The notes: generated by a model from the sequence alone, not told the origin. 64,000 nucleotides of DNA from GCA-2688775 sp035288865 (GCA_035288865.1 DATDZA010000026.1:1-64000); one strand, 5' to 3'; numbered from the stretch's first letter, positions 32,301 to 43,000 are shown. Numbers and translations are program-made.

Positions 32301-33901
32301 TTGATTTAGATAATACCGTATCAGTTGTTTCAACTGTAACAAATTTAGATTCTGCAGCACAAAATAATATTTATGGCGTAAATTATTCCATGTACGAGCT
32401 TGATAATGCCTCATTTTATTTAAGCTTAAATATTAACGATACTGTAGCATGGTACATAGATGACATTTTTCAGCAGTCCGAGCCAGGAATTAATTCAACT
32501 TTTTATTGGAAGCCTGGAATATTCTGGGCTCCAATAGGTCCCGATTACTGGAATGTTCGGCCAGTAAATATTTCAGCAAGACTAACCAATATAAACTTGA
32601 CCTGGACGGTTGGTGTAGAAGATTTGGTTAACCCTTATTTTACGGCAATAGATGATTCTTTAGACGTGTCAGGAACTTCTGATACAAAGGTTCATGTGCA
32701 AACCAATGATAAAAAAATTAATTTTACAGCTCTGAATATATCATTGAAAAATATAGAATCTGGCGTGATTAGAAATTTTGCTCTTAATCGCATGCCTGAC
32801 AATGCTACCGGCGGAACAAACTGGGAATTATCAATGGTAAACATCGATTACGGAAGCAATTTTTTAGTAAAAATATATGGCATTAACAATGTTTCCGGCT
32901 CGTCAGGAATCTATGAGTTAACTAATGAGAGGGGGCATTACAGAAATTTTCCTTCGCAAGATCAGCCAAGCGGAAGTGACTCCCCTTCCTCGGACAGCGG
33001 AAATGGTGGAGGCGGCAACGGCGATGCAGGAGCCCAGTCATTTGCTCCTCCGGAAATAATTTATGTAATACTCGATAAAGATACTGTTTTGCCAAATGAG
33101 GAGCAAACTGTTACACTGGATGCAAAATACCTGCCAAACGGAGTAAGTAGAGTTTCGGCGCTATTTTTGCCTCCATCTGGCACTTCAATAATTAAAGAGC
33201 TTAGCATAATAAAAGGAAAACCCAGCTATGGCACTTGGTTCGCTAGTTTTTCTGCTTCAACTCCTGGATTATACAAACTTTATTCGATAAAACTGTGGAC
33301 CGAGGATGCTAAAGACCCCCCCACCGAGATTTTAATTTCAGACAGGTCTTTTTATATTGCCGGTGAGAATGCGATAAATGAAGGAAATCTTGAATTGATA
33401 TATGAAATTTTAAGTGAAAGCAATGTAAAAAATGGAACCAAAGTGCTCCTAACACTTGATGCAAAAGATAAGATCGGCGTTGGGCGAATTAGCGCAAATA
33501 TAAAATCAACAGGCGGGGAAAATTATGATATAGAATTGAAACTTTCAAAGGGAAGTAAAAACTACGGCACATGGTCGGGGGAGTTTTTGGCCTCACAGCC
33601 AGGAACAACATATTCAGTAGCTTCAGTAACAATATCAAACGGTAAGGAATCAAAGACTTATCAAATTAAAGACAGAAACGTTTACGTAAGCCAGACTTCA
33701 AGAATCAGCTCTCTTAATTCAATTACTGCAAATACTATTTCTAATGTGCAAAGATTTTCCGCGCAGTGGGTAGATGCCCTGCTTAAGCGGCCGTGGCTGC
33801 CAACAGCTATTGGATTTGGAACAGTGATTGTAATGCTAACCTTAATATTTTTTGGCTCTCGATTTACAAAACAGTTCAGCAGATTTAGAAAGAAAAATTG
33901 A
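29384..33901 (+). CDS. Surface-anchored GH9-like endoglucanase with PEGA and Ig-like domains
   Basis: 1505 residues. Signal peptide 1-36. Residues 37-130 form an Ig-like domain starting VAVSQLGYHPNSTK, the N-terminal domain of GH9 cellulases. Residues about 140-740 are a divergent GH9 barrel. Its late motifs are recognisable: LSWLTGMNSVQNG, GIGNFPQQYHSRL, IPGWISGPYD and TTNEIVATAVELFAYL, where the catalytic Glu is expected. The usual DAGD pair of catalytic Asp is not clear near residue 165 (NAMADGSF). Three PEGA domains follow (745-823, 827-901, 903-976), then a beta domain, a Ser/Gly linker (1193-1216), two related Ig-like repeats and a C-terminal span at about 1470-1492 with a basic tail. 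It heads the synthase operon, so it likely trims or binds the product polymer. Confidence 0.72.
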   Translation: MNLKINLSCKSNVRPLRNLVLLLLLIVTAAPVYADLVAVSQLGYHPNSTKQVIIYTNSSTSYTSAELVDANNANIVKTISLLKAKNYGGTNVECQGNAPCYVGDFSDFMVQGSYYFDISGIKSPTFKIDSQIFKDNTPTLLEFFDAMLQQNSAYHGDFHSNYQPSFNAMADGSFIMEADQASLALIRLGSAYRKNPTLFTGIDNYNILSANKPDMQEYILSYVDYLEGLQGLELEELTDGTGFRLNPNVEVQNIFVPGPTNLTNLTVYIPGSSHAILKSDVPVVSLCGNDTGTEWQKCVDDAAFYFKCQIDEPCLNMTYIEKTGKVKSTNNGYAVSRGWGYEFGCYVDVDLNSDMFDSEPNPCMVFYPETSRSYDVYALLGFLESVPAVNDYSSIEGNSLLARSINTYNHIKINDSVFSANDPDAGFFGASLFLLYNYTANASYLLEAHSLKDIVGTNFESDHTRGNEFYWEEYIKNKNNLESRGLPYQVNAKNPEEFFTAKILSDYSDLGADSMSNNGERIFQYNNNIQFQNSRYILLEGLYATKANQLHPSADPFVKEVGDSQLSWLTGMNSVQNGTAIGSPTLSISFIFGIGNFPQQYHSRLLYDSGYKSSSGDEIIGVRGTSLQFLDPVNNEYVYLDGMQNILGKSLGASGNNWRNETQIEPFHVGTIFNNDKSYIPGWISGPYDTVSDQDLIFNYRDNLNTYEFTETTNEIVATAVELFAYLDAGYNNKPQHNGIYVSPQVTQNATLTFITNPASSNIYLNSQFKGMTNSSGIFILQNVGQGNYSFKVNKSEYFAYEKNISVLEGINATIDVNLSLIPVVLQNSSLHVISNADSIQVYLDNLLYGLTNASYEININNLVPGDYNLTLKKTEYLDRDVIISLVSGQNNSIVLNLTNIVQNGTVTITTSPSIADIYVNSSLVGTTNASGNIFLNLNPGIYSIKAAKSNYVPSTILVEIQQSVNKFANVSLDLDNTVSVVSTVTNLDSAAQNNIYGVNYSMYELDNASFYLSLNINDTVAWYIDDIFQQSEPGINSTFYWKPGIFWAPIGPDYWNVRPVNISARLTNINLTWTVGVEDLVNPYFTAIDDSLDVSGTSDTKVHVQTNDKKINFTALNISLKNIESGVIRNFALNRMPDNATGGTNWELSMVNIDYGSNFLVKIYGINNVSGSSGIYELTNERGHYRNFPSQDQPSGSDSPSSDSGNGGGGNGDAGAQSFAPPEIIYVILDKDTVLPNEEQTVTLDAKYLPNGVSRVSALFLPPSGTSIIKELSIIKGKPSYGTWFASFSASTPGLYKLYSIKLWTEDAKDPPTEILISDRSFYIAGENAINEGNLELIYEILSESNVKNGTKVLLTLDAKDKIGVGRISANIKSTGGENYDIELKLSKGSKNYGTWSGEFLASQPGTTYSVASVTISNGKESKTYQIKDRNVYVSQTSRISSLNSITANTISNVQRFSAQWVDALLKRPWLPTAIGFGTVIVMLTLIFFGSRFTKQFSRFRKKN

Positions 33902-33903
33902 AA

Positions 33904-35511
33904 ATGGGCATTCCAATTAAGAAACAAGGCTGGAAGCATTTAATGCTCTATTTAATTTTCGGATTAATGAGTTTTGTTCTTATGATGTATTATTTATCGA
34001 ATACTTTGATTCATTTCACATCATCCCAGCAGTTCCCAATAAATTCGTTTAAGAGGTTTCCGCTGACTTTTTTGATTTTCCCGGCAGAATTATTTTCATT
34101 TTGCTTTGCAATGTACTTTGTTTATAATTTGTTTACTGATCGGTATAGAAATGAAAAACCTGAAGAGTTGCTAAATAAATCTAGCATTAGAGTTGCCGTT
34201 CTAATCCCGGTTTACAATGAACCAAGGGAAATTGTAGAGAGAACAATTGCAGCATGCAAAAAATTAATCTGGCCTGGGGGTGTTAGGATTTATTTGCTCG
34301 ATGATTCTTCCAGCGAGGAGGATATGGCAAGTATGAAAATTTTATCCAAATATTACGGCTGTATGCTGGTAAGAAGGAGTGACAGGACTGGCTTTAAAGC
34401 AGGAAATATAAACAATGCGATAAAAAATGCAGTAAGAGAGGAATATTTTGTGGTTTTCGATTCAGATCAGGCTCCTGAGCCAAAATTTTTAGAGGAAGTA
34501 ATGGATTACTTTAGCAACATTTCCGTCGGATTTGTGCAAACGCCTCAGCATTTTATTAATGTCACAACGCCGCTGGAAAGGGCAGCTAAGATTGGAACGG
34601 ATATTTTTTATAATTCGCAATGTGTAAGTAAGGCCCACGATGGAGCGTTGCCATTTTGTGGAACCAATGCTGTTATAAGGACTTCGGCCTTTTTGTCTGT
34701 AAACGGCTTTTCGTATTTCTCATCCACGGAAGATATTGAGCTTGGCCTTAGGTTGAATTCAGTTGGATACTTTGGCATTTATGTTCCAAAAATACTAGTA
34801 TACGGCTACGCGCCTCCAGATTTTGTCGCATATTCATCACAGCAGTACCGGTGGGCAAATGGGAATCTGGCAATTTTAAGAGAGCATTGGAAAAAAATTT
34901 TGTTTGGAAAATTTAACCTAAGGCAGCAAATTCATACAGTTTTTACTTTGGGATGGTGGGTCATAGGTATTGTAACTTTAATTTATGTGATAGTTCCAAT
35001 ACTTTCATTACTATTGGGCGGAACCCATCATACATGGCTGCCAACGACATTGCTTCTGCTTTTATTTCTAAATGTTGTTACCGGCATAAGCATGATTTAT
35101 TTTTCACAGCATGCACGAAATGACAATGATAAAATAAGAATTTCAGATGCATTCTTACAGTATAGTCTGATAACCAATAGCATGTTTATTTACATTAAGG
35201 CGGCAATAAACGTGCTCCTTGGAAGATATGTGGGATTTATTAGAACAAATAAAAAAAGGACACAATCAGGATGGTGGAAAATAAAGTGGAACTTATTATT
35301 GTCAGCAATATGCTTTGGATTTAGCACTTTTGCATTATACCATGCTGCAATTTCTAGTGATATGCAGCAGATAAGGACCTATCTTCCCGTATCGATTTGG
35401 CTTTTATTCTACAGTGTCATGCTTGCAAGCTCAATTATATTTGTCGGATACGATTTACCAAAGAAAAATGAAAAACCACGCTTGGGCACGAAAGGTGTTT
35501 CAATTGGGTGA
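33904..35511 (+). CDS. BcsA-like processive GT2 glycosyltransferase (cellulose/beta-glucan synthase)
   Basis: About 535 residues from ATG 33904, two bases after the GH9 stop. Two N-terminal spans (about 12-32, 46-70), a GT2 domain and about five C-terminal spans. Catalytic set complete: LIPVYNEP, LLDDSSSE (DD), VFDSDQAPEP (DxD), the acceptor-site STEDIELGLRL (TED) and SSQQYRWANGN (QxxRW). QxxRW plus TED identifies a processive beta-glucan synthase such as cellulose synthase. There is no PilZ domain, so no c-di-GMP control is expected. Product inferred as cellulose or a related beta-glucan because of flanking GH9 and GH8 genes. Archaeal examples are few. Confidence 0.88.
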   Translation: MGIPIKKQGWKHLMLYLIFGLMSFVLMMYYLSNTLIHFTSSQQFPINSFKRFPLTFLIFPAELFSFCFAMYFVYNLFTDRYRNEKPEELLNKSSIRVAVLIPVYNEPREIVERTIAACKKLIWPGGVRIYLLDDSSSEEDMASMKILSKYYGCMLVRRSDRTGFKAGNINNAIKNAVREEYFVVFDSDQAPEPKFLEEVMDYFSNISVGFVQTPQHFINVTTPLERAAKIGTDIFYNSQCVSKAHDGALPFCGTNAVIRTSAFLSVNGFSYFSSTEDIELGLRLNSVGYFGIYVPKILVYGYAPPDFVAYSSQQYRWANGNLAILREHWKKILFGKFNLRQQIHTVFTLGWWVIGIVTLIYVIVPILSLLLGGTHHTWLPTTLLLLLFLNVVTGISMIYFSQHARNDNDKIRISDAFLQYSLITNSMFIYIKAAINVLLGRYVGFIRTNKKRTQSGWWKIKWNLLLSAICFGFSTFALYHAAISSDMQQIRTYLPVSIWLLFYSVMLASSIIFVGYDLPKKNEKPRLGTKGVSIG

Positions 35512-37726
35512 TTATTACGGTTATAATGACGAGGAGATGATACATTCTCCAGGACAATTAAAGGGCGCTTATAAGTGGGTTTGCATCGCGCTTGCATTAT
35601 TATTTATTTCAATGGTGTGGTTAGCACTTGATTACAAGCTCCTGTTTGGAAAATCATGGATGTCGGATACTTACGATAACGAGGATTGGAGAACTAATGA
35701 AGGAAATTTGCACACTTTCGGAGCATGGGACTTGGAGAACCATATATGGAAGACTGAATATATTATTAAAAATTTTCCCAATTTTAACTGGAACCCTTAC
35801 TGGTATTTAGGAATGCCTCTATTAAAGTACTACCAAATCGGGTTTTATTTTCTGCATTGGGCAGTTGTTTCTTTGACAGGTCTTGACGTCGCAAGAGCAT
35901 CAATAATTTTAATAATATTTAGCCATCTTCTGGCTACATATCTTACATTTTTACTCTGCTATAAAGTCTCAAGAAGAATTTTGATTTCTGCCCTTTGCTC
36001 AACTTTTATCTTATCATCCACTTTCATAAGTCTAAGAAGTTATGGTTGGGAGCCGATTACTGTAGTATTCCTGTTCCTGTATCCTCTTGGTCTCTTGCTT
36101 TTTCTAAAAAACCCGCTGAAGCCCTTTAGGTTTTGGCTAATTGCGGTCCTTGGCATTTCATATTTATGCCATCCGCTCTTATGGTTTTCCCTGTGCATGA
36201 CAATGGGCATCTATCTTTTATCAATTATGGTTAGAAGAAAACACCGCGACGAAAAATTGGCGCATAAGCATTACTTATTCCAGTTTTTTGCGCTCGTATT
36301 TTGCAGCATTCTTCTGGGCGCAGTTCAGTTTTTCCCCCAGATAACTTACAAGCAAGCAACTTCTGGAGCCCACATGGGGGTTAAATATCTTCCTTACTAC
36401 CAGGTTCCACCTAATATAATTGAGTTGAAAGATTTTTTCTTCGATGCCGGCAACCTGAAGGGCCCAGGTCCAATAATTATGATTGCATTTTTTCTGCTTA
36501 TAATATTTTCAATAATAAGTTACAGGGAAAAAAGAAAAATAGCCTCCCCAAAATTGTATAATCATGAGTTGGCAGCAGGCTTAACTTTGGTTCTTGCTAC
36601 AATGGTTTTGTTTTATTACATGGAGTATTACAATATTTTTCCCATGAATATTTTACGCTCGATCCAATACCACAGAATTATTCCAGAGTTTATCATAGCA
36701 GGGGCAGTTCTTGTCGCGTCCCTTTCAAATATAGCGAACACTTCCAAAAAGAAAGTGATGTATTACACCATGATTACTGCATTTGTGCTTGCAACAGGAA
36801 TTATTATTTATAATGTGCAGAGCAAATGGATTACAAGCGATTCTATACTTTCAAAACCAGAATTTATTAATGATAAATTTGTGGGACGCATCAGCTTTCC
36901 CTACACCGACCAAAGCCTTGCTGTAAGAAATTCATTTACATATATACCTCAAACTTATGGTTATTATGAACAGGGCATAACAAATCCTTATTCTGACGAA
37001 CTCTTTTCAGTTTCTTCGGGTTATCACAATGCAAATGTTAGCCTTATTTATCTTAAGGCTGCAAATATAGAAAGGCTATATGTTAATACTGAGGAGGGCG
37101 ACAGGGACAAGATTGTAATGTACAGGATGAATAACTCTCTAAACTTTCATTCAAACAATAATTCAAGATATTCATATTTTCAGGTGCCCCTTGAAGACGC
37201 GTCGTATGCCGAGGCGGTTGATGGCAAATTGGCAGCAGAAGTTCAATCTTTACAGCCAAAATGCCGAGTGTTTTTTAAGGAGAAATATTGCGGAAGTTAT
37301 AATGAAGAGTTTGTGAGCATTGATAAAAGTGAAATCTATTATCTTTCAGAGTATGTAAATCTTTTGGAATCATTTTATACAGCTGATGCCAACATGATAA
37401 TGAAAGATCCCCAGCATTATTCAATCTTCGTCAAAAAAGCGAAAATAGATACTGCTGTTGTTGTAAAAATGACCTATGATAAGGACTTTGTGGCATCTAT
37501 TGGCAATAAGAAAGTTAAGGTTGAGCCGTTCGGTCCTTATTTTATGCTTATTACACCACAACAATCAGGGGATTACAATATTGATTTAGTTTATCACGTC
37601 AGCAGGCCAATAGTTATAGGCGCATGGGTTAGTGTTATGGTTTTTATAGGTCTTGCTATTATATTCGGCCTTAAGCGAAAAATCAAAGCGCTAAAATTTA
37701 TCAACTTTAACGATGGTGATATGTAA
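35468..37726 (+). CDS. Multi-span membrane protein of the PTPS-related (GT39/YfhO-like) type
   Basis: About 752 residues from ATG 35468, which overlaps the synthase end by 44 bases; ATG 35538 is a shorter alternative. About a dozen hydrophobic segments in the first two thirds, with an extracellular loop WDLENHIWKTEYIIKNFP-NWNPYWYLGMPLLKYYQ. This D-x-x-x-H, N-P/W-G-x-P pattern is that of the 6-pyruvoyl-tetrahydropterin-synthase-related membrane proteins, thought to be GT-C-like transferases. The C-terminal third is a soluble domain and a last span. Its place between synthase and GH8 suggests it modifies or exports the glucan. Confidence 0.72.
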   Translation: MKNHAWARKVFQLGDYYGYNDEEMIHSPGQLKGAYKWVCIALALLFISMVWLALDYKLLFGKSWMSDTYDNEDWRTNEGNLHTFGAWDLENHIWKTEYIIKNFPNFNWNPYWYLGMPLLKYYQIGFYFLHWAVVSLTGLDVARASIILIIFSHLLATYLTFLLCYKVSRRILISALCSTFILSSTFISLRSYGWEPITVVFLFLYPLGLLLFLKNPLKPFRFWLIAVLGISYLCHPLLWFSLCMTMGIYLLSIMVRRKHRDEKLAHKHYLFQFFALVFCSILLGAVQFFPQITYKQATSGAHMGVKYLPYYQVPPNIIELKDFFFDAGNLKGPGPIIMIAFFLLIIFSIISYREKRKIASPKLYNHELAAGLTLVLATMVLFYYMEYYNIFPMNILRSIQYHRIIPEFIIAGAVLVASLSNIANTSKKKVMYYTMITAFVLATGIIIYNVQSKWITSDSILSKPEFINDKFVGRISFPYTDQSLAVRNSFTYIPQTYGYYEQGITNPYSDELFSVSSGYHNANVSLIYLKAANIERLYVNTEEGDRDKIVMYRMNNSLNFHSNNNSRYSYFQVPLEDASYAEAVDGKLAAEVQSLQPKCRVFFKEKYCGSYNEEFVSIDKSEIYYLSEYVNLLESFYTADANMIMKDPQHYSIFVKKAKIDTAVVVKMTYDKDFVASIGNKKVKVEPFGPYFMLITPQQSGDYNIDLVYHVSRPIVIGAWVSVMVFIGLAIIFGLKRKIKALKFINFNDGDM

Positions 37727-38980
37727 ATGACTAGCTTTGTTTGGCCCAAAAAGAGAATTTATTTTTTGATAGGGATGGTTGTCGTTTATATTGTTTTTGG
37801 AGTTTCGGTTAATTTGGCTTCCAATTCAGGTTTGATTCAAAAAGAGAAACCGACTCCGGTAGAGCATAATTTTGGAGATGTAATACCTGAGGGCATGCAG
37901 AAAAATTATGAGAAGCAACTAGAAACAGCCGAAGTATTTGTTGCAAAAAAATTACTGCAGCGAAATGGCCACATTAGATTGACTTATATTTTGTACAATA
38001 ACGGGACATCCACTTATGACTATAATACAAACAGTGAGGCAATAAGCTATTATCTTCTATGGAATGCGATAGGTAAAAATAAAGAAGAATTTGACAATGC
38101 ACTGGTATTTTTGGAAACTTACATGATTCATCCAGATCACAATTACATGATGTGGCGGTTAAACGCTTCAGAGATGCCGCAAGATGATGGAAGCAATATT
38201 GCATCCGATGCTGATTTGCGTGCGATTAAGGCGCTCCTGATTGCAGAAAAACATTGGGGCGATTTGCGATACTCCCAACTTATTGACAGGCTGTCTTTAG
38301 GAGTTGAGAAAGTTGCAATTACAAAAGATGGGCTTCTTGCACCATATGGCGGCTCATCAGGAAAAGATTCAATCTGGACTGCCCAGGAAGTTTGGCTTTC
38401 GTATAGCGATTTCACTGTGTTTGAGAGCCTTGCAAAAAGAAGGGGTGAGCCTTGGACAACTATGAATGAAAATATGAAAAAGTTAATATTAAAATCACAA
38501 CTTTACAATGGGCTTTATAATTCACAGCTAACCGAAGAAAAGAAATTTGGAAACGGCATCGATGCAGGCGGCTATGGAATAAATTCTATGTGGATAATGA
38601 TTAGAAACGCCGAAAGCCAGGATCCGGAGCTTAGGGCATCAGCGCAAAAATCACTTGACTTTTACAAGCTAAAATTTAGCCAGGACGGAGAGCTATATGC
38701 CCTCTACAGTTCAAACGGCGACGCTTTGAGCCCGTCTGATGCGCCTTGGGTTTATGCATTAGTGGGGAGAGCCGCAGTCCGCATGGAAGACGAGGAGTTT
38801 AGCAAACAAATTATTGATAAGCTCCTAAATAGCCAGGTCAATGATGAAAACTCGCAGCTTTTTGGGGCATTTCCTGAACCTGATAAAGATTTGACAAAAG
38901 TTAGCCAATTCACAATGCAAGAAAGCATCCTTACTTTGCAGGATTTTATAGACATGCAGGAAAAGTCCTCAATTAAGTAA
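37727..38980 (+). CDS. GH8 family endoglucanase (BcsZ-like), membrane-anchored
   Basis: 417 residues. One N-terminal span (residues 10-30), the rest outside. The GH8 (alpha/alpha)6 pattern is plain: NSEAISYYLLWNAIG near 102 with the catalytic acid Glu, MMWRLN near 140, and NIASDADLRAIKALLIAEKHWGD near 157, matching the A-T/S-D-A-D-x-D core with the active-site Asp. Bacterial cellulose operons carry a GH8 enzyme (BcsZ) that trims nascent cellulose; the same gene order here supports that role. It starts directly after the upstream stop and is followed by the 38983 gene after two bases. Confidence 0.88.
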   Translation: MTSFVWPKKRIYFLIGMVVVYIVFGVSVNLASNSGLIQKEKPTPVEHNFGDVIPEGMQKNYEKQLETAEVFVAKKLLQRNGHIRLTYILYNNGTSTYDYNTNSEAISYYLLWNAIGKNKEEFDNALVFLETYMIHPDHNYMMWRLNASEMPQDDGSNIASDADLRAIKALLIAEKHWGDLRYSQLIDRLSLGVEKVAITKDGLLAPYGGSSGKDSIWTAQEVWLSYSDFTVFESLAKRRGEPWTTMNENMKKLILKSQLYNGLYNSQLTEEKKFGNGIDAGGYGINSMWIMIRNAESQDPELRASAQKSLDFYKLKFSQDGELYALYSSNGDALSPSDAPWVYALVGRAAVRMEDEEFSKQIIDKLLNSQVNDENSQLFGAFPEPDKDLTKVSQFTMQESILTLQDFIDMQEKSSIK

Positions 38981-38982
38981 AA

Positions 38983-39936
38983 ATGGTAAAAAATTATTTT
39001 GTAATATTATTTATTTTTTTGACAATTATTTTTGTAGTCAACGCACATTTCATTGCCAGTGATCCCAAAAGCGAATATGAAATCTATCTTTTTTTTGACA
39101 ACGCAAATCCGCTTTCACAAGAATCCGAAAAATTCAGAATAAACATTTTAAATCCTGTGTCCGGGCTTCCCATCGAAACATTAGATAAAGGACACGAAAG
39201 TATTCTCCATGTTTTTATTGTCAGAAATGATTTGGATTTTTTCGACCACATGCGCGTCGAAGATTTTGCGGACGGGCTGGAAAATAGCATATGGGGGAGC
39301 TACACATTTAATTACACATTCCCTATGGCTGGCAAATATGCTATTGCGGTCTCCTATACCCCTCATGGAATTACTTTTTTAAATTTAGAAAACGCAAGCA
39401 TTGCAGGCAAGGAAACTTTGGCAGCACCTAATTATGATTTTGCTCTGGAAAAAAATTTTGATGGCTATGATATCACATTAAAACACCCAAAATACTTGGA
39501 AGCGGAAAAAGAGCATGAATTTAATTATTATATCAGGAAAAATGGGGTAGAAATTAGTGACTTGCAGCTTTACTTAGGCTCCGAAATTAATTTATTTGTG
39601 ATAAAGGATGATTTATCCTCTGCTGACCTTGCCCATTCTTACGTACCAAAGGAAACTAATGATTCCGAAGGGGCAATGCAATTATATTATGGGCCGACAG
39701 TTCCGGTTCACCTTATATTTAAGACGCCAGGAAAATATGTCTTATTTGGAGAATTCAAGCATGATGGAAAAGTAATTAAAACAAAATTTATGGTTGATGT
39801 AAAGCCTAAAATAACGAATCTAATGAATAGTGCTTATAACTATTACGCATATGTAAATTATGTATACATAATATTGATATTGGTTGCTGCCGCTATATCT
39901 TATATCATTTGGCGCAGAATGGGGAAACCTTTATAA
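38983..39936 (+). CDS. Membrane-anchored two-domain surface protein (YtkA-like beta domains)
   Basis: 317 residues. N-terminal signal or anchor (1-21) and a C-terminal span (about 290-309). Two similar beta domains: the first with ILHVFIVRNDLDFFDHMRVEDF and a late Y-T-F-P-M-A-G-K-Y motif, the second with INLFVIKDDLSSADLAHS and TPGKYVLFGEFKHDG. This pattern resembles the YtkA/metal-binding surface domains (D-L-x-x-F-x-H-x-H then G-x-Y-x-L-F-x-x-F), but the second histidine of HMHPE is missing in domain 1, so metal binding is doubtful. It is last in the synthase operon; perhaps a secretion or polymer-binding partner. Confidence 0.65.
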   Translation: MVKNYFVILFIFLTIIFVVNAHFIASDPKSEYEIYLFFDNANPLSQESEKFRINILNPVSGLPIETLDKGHESILHVFIVRNDLDFFDHMRVEDFADGLENSIWGSYTFNYTFPMAGKYAIAVSYTPHGITFLNLENASIAGKETLAAPNYDFALEKNFDGYDITLKHPKYLEAEKEHEFNYYIRKNGVEISDLQLYLGSEINLFVIKDDLSSADLAHSYVPKETNDSEGAMQLYYGPTVPVHLIFKTPGKYVLFGEFKHDGKVIKTKFMVDVKPKITNLMNSAYNYYAYVNYVYIILILVAAAISYIIWRRMGKPL

Positions 39937-40045
39937 ATCAATAAGTTACTCCTGTTTAATAATAACTATACTAGGTATTTTTTGAAGTACATATGATAAA
40001 TACACTTATTAAATTTATTTTTCAAGGGTGGAAAGCTGAAACATC

Positions 40046-43000
40046 ATGAATGCAAATAAAGGCAATTTTTATTTTAGTGGTTTACAGAATATAATTTTGT
40101 ACTCTGTACTTATAGCCTTATCGTTTGTTTTAATTTCAAGCCCTATTTTTGCTCAAGGAAGCCAGGGAGTGATCGTAAGGGTTACAGGCTTTGATCCAGT
40201 TACTAACGTATACAATTTTTCCTGCATAACGCCAGCCAAAACGCCTGCAAGTAATATGGCAAATGAAAAGTATTTTGACATTGATCCCAATCCATCATTT
40301 TATCCAAAAAAATATAATTTAAGGTCTCCTGATGATAATGTAACATGGCACCTTGACCCTTTAAATTTTACAGAAGAGGTCCATAGTAACGCAATGTATC
40401 ACATTTATTGTGAGATACAAAATTTTACAGCGCCAAACGGTTCTCAAAATTTAGCTTCTGAATTTCATGTTGATTTGCGGACAACCCACAATCAAAAAGA
40501 GCCAAACATTTATGTAATTGATTCTGAAGGTCCGAGAGTAACGCTAAAATGTGACCCGCCGCCTGGTGTAAAAAGGTATTCCATAAATTGGAAGCTAAGG
40601 GAACGGGGAAACACTATTTCTTATCCACAACTGGCCGACAAAAGAATTGTTAATATTACAACTCCAAGGTCTACGGCCGGATGGGATGTTGTATGCGACG
40701 TTACAGACAAAGACACAGGCAAATTTTCCACATGGGATATGCCAATTGAGTTTTTTCCAAGTGGGCCGGCATATATTCCGACTATTGAGGGTTGCGTCGC
40801 TAACGAGCCATGCACCTGGGCCCCTAATATTAACGGAGTTCCTTTGAATGGAAGTTTAATTGTTAATGTAACTCTTAATTCATCTCCTGCGGTGGTAAAC
40901 TTATACATAAATGAGGTTTTCAAGGGCACTACAACTCTCTCTGGATTCTTAACCATACAAAACATTACACCGGGCCTTCATAATTTAGTTATTAAAAAAG
41001 CCGGTTACGAAGAGATAAGCACTTTAATTCCCATTGCATCCGGCAAAGAATTATACAGGAATTATTCCATAAGCGAGAATGTAAGTGAGCCGGTAACTTC
41101 GCAATGCTTTAATTCTGTTTCCACAATTCCAGCAAACTGCACTTCTGGAACTTTCATAACCGATTCTGCAAGTGGAAACTGTAGAACTCTGGTGTGTTCA
41201 AATGGTAGCTCGAGCATGCAGATTCTTTCATGCGACAAACCTGATAATTTGACGACGAAACAATTTTTCGAGCTATATAAACAATCCAAAGTTGGAACGG
41301 CTGTAACTCAAATATGTATTGGAAATACGTGCATCAAAGACGGCGGATATGCAAAAAGCGATAATTTTCCGATATGTGTGGGAAATGCAACATCGCAAGG
41401 GCCCTTTAACGGCAGTCTTAGGGTTTCGACGAATCCAAATCTTGCTGACATATATCTTAACGGCGCCTTTATAGATAACTCCGGGCTTATTGGTTTGCTA
41501 ACCATTAATAATTTAATTCCGGGAAATTATCAATTGCTTGTGAATAAGACGGACTATAAACCCAATTTAAGCCAGGTAATAATTGCAGCCGGTCAGCTTA
41601 AGGATGTTCAAATAAATTTAGTCCCAGAATCTTCACCGTCCAATACAACTGAAAATAATGCAACTAACTCAACAAATACGAACGTTACAACAAATGTAAC
41701 TACAGTTTGTTTTTCTTCATTATCGACCTTGCCAGTAAATTGCAGCGGGGGAATTATTATGCAAAATGGATCTTCTGGCAACGGCAGAACAATTGTATGC
41801 ACAAACGGGACAGACAGCATGAAAGTTCAGGGATGGGAAAAGCCAGACAGCGGTGTAAAACAATATTTTGATTTGTATAAGCAATCGCAAGTTGGTTCAA
41901 CAAAATTCCAGATATGCATAGGCACAACTTGCATTAAAGACGGCGGATACGCAAAAAGCACGAATTATCCAATATGCATGAATCAAACAACACAAACGAA
42001 CCCAACACCCCCCGTATCAATTCAAAATGCATCTTTAAATATTACAACAGTCCCATCAATAGCTGACGTTTATTTAAACGCAGTACTATTAGGAACAACT
42101 GATTCGAGCGGAAATTTAATAGTTAAAAATATTACACCAGGAAACTATAATTTAATGGTAAAAAAATCAAATTACATTGATAACAGCAGCTCAATAATAT
42201 TAAATCCGGGACAAAATTTATCGCTGAATAGAACTTTGGCTCAGAGTACGAATAATCCTGTAAATGTAGATTCTTCAAAAGAAGTATTTGTTAGAATTGT
42301 GTCAGCAGATCCAGCAACGAGAACATACACTTTTAGCTGCAGGACCTATCCTGAAACTCCATTTGTTAAGGACTGGTTTATACGGCCGGATGATGGTGAT
42401 AGTTTTTTTGACGATCCTGAAGAGAATATAACCCAAGATCTGCCTTCAAATGAATTCTTCACTTATACATTCAAGAATAACACGTTTTATCATATTAGTT
42501 GCCTTGTAGTTAATAGCTCAAATTTTAGTGATGTTGAAAGAGGAGATGTTCATATCGACCTAAGAAATTATTCATGGAATCCGCAAGTTGTCCCTCTAAG
42601 CGGAGACGGATTAACTGCTTCATACGAATGCAGATATAACAGTTCAGATTATAATGTAGAATGGCAAATGTTTAATGCTGAAACCAATCAGTATAGCCAA
42701 TTGGGTACAAATAAGATAATAACTTCAACAGTACCGACCTCCGGAAATTATGATTATTTTTGTAACGTTAACGGGCAGAGTTTTAGGACAGGTTTGCCAA
42801 TTGAATACTTCGACCAGGGAGCTCCTTATTTCCCGGATAAATTTGGAATTCCAGATGGAATAAAGCATGTATGGGTAAGAAATAATACAGCAAACAAACA
42901 TAGTAAAGAACCAGTTATTGTAAGAGTTACAAATTATAACTCCACTAAAAGAAATTATTCATTCTCATGCAACGTTGCAGTAAATGGTTTTACGACTCAA

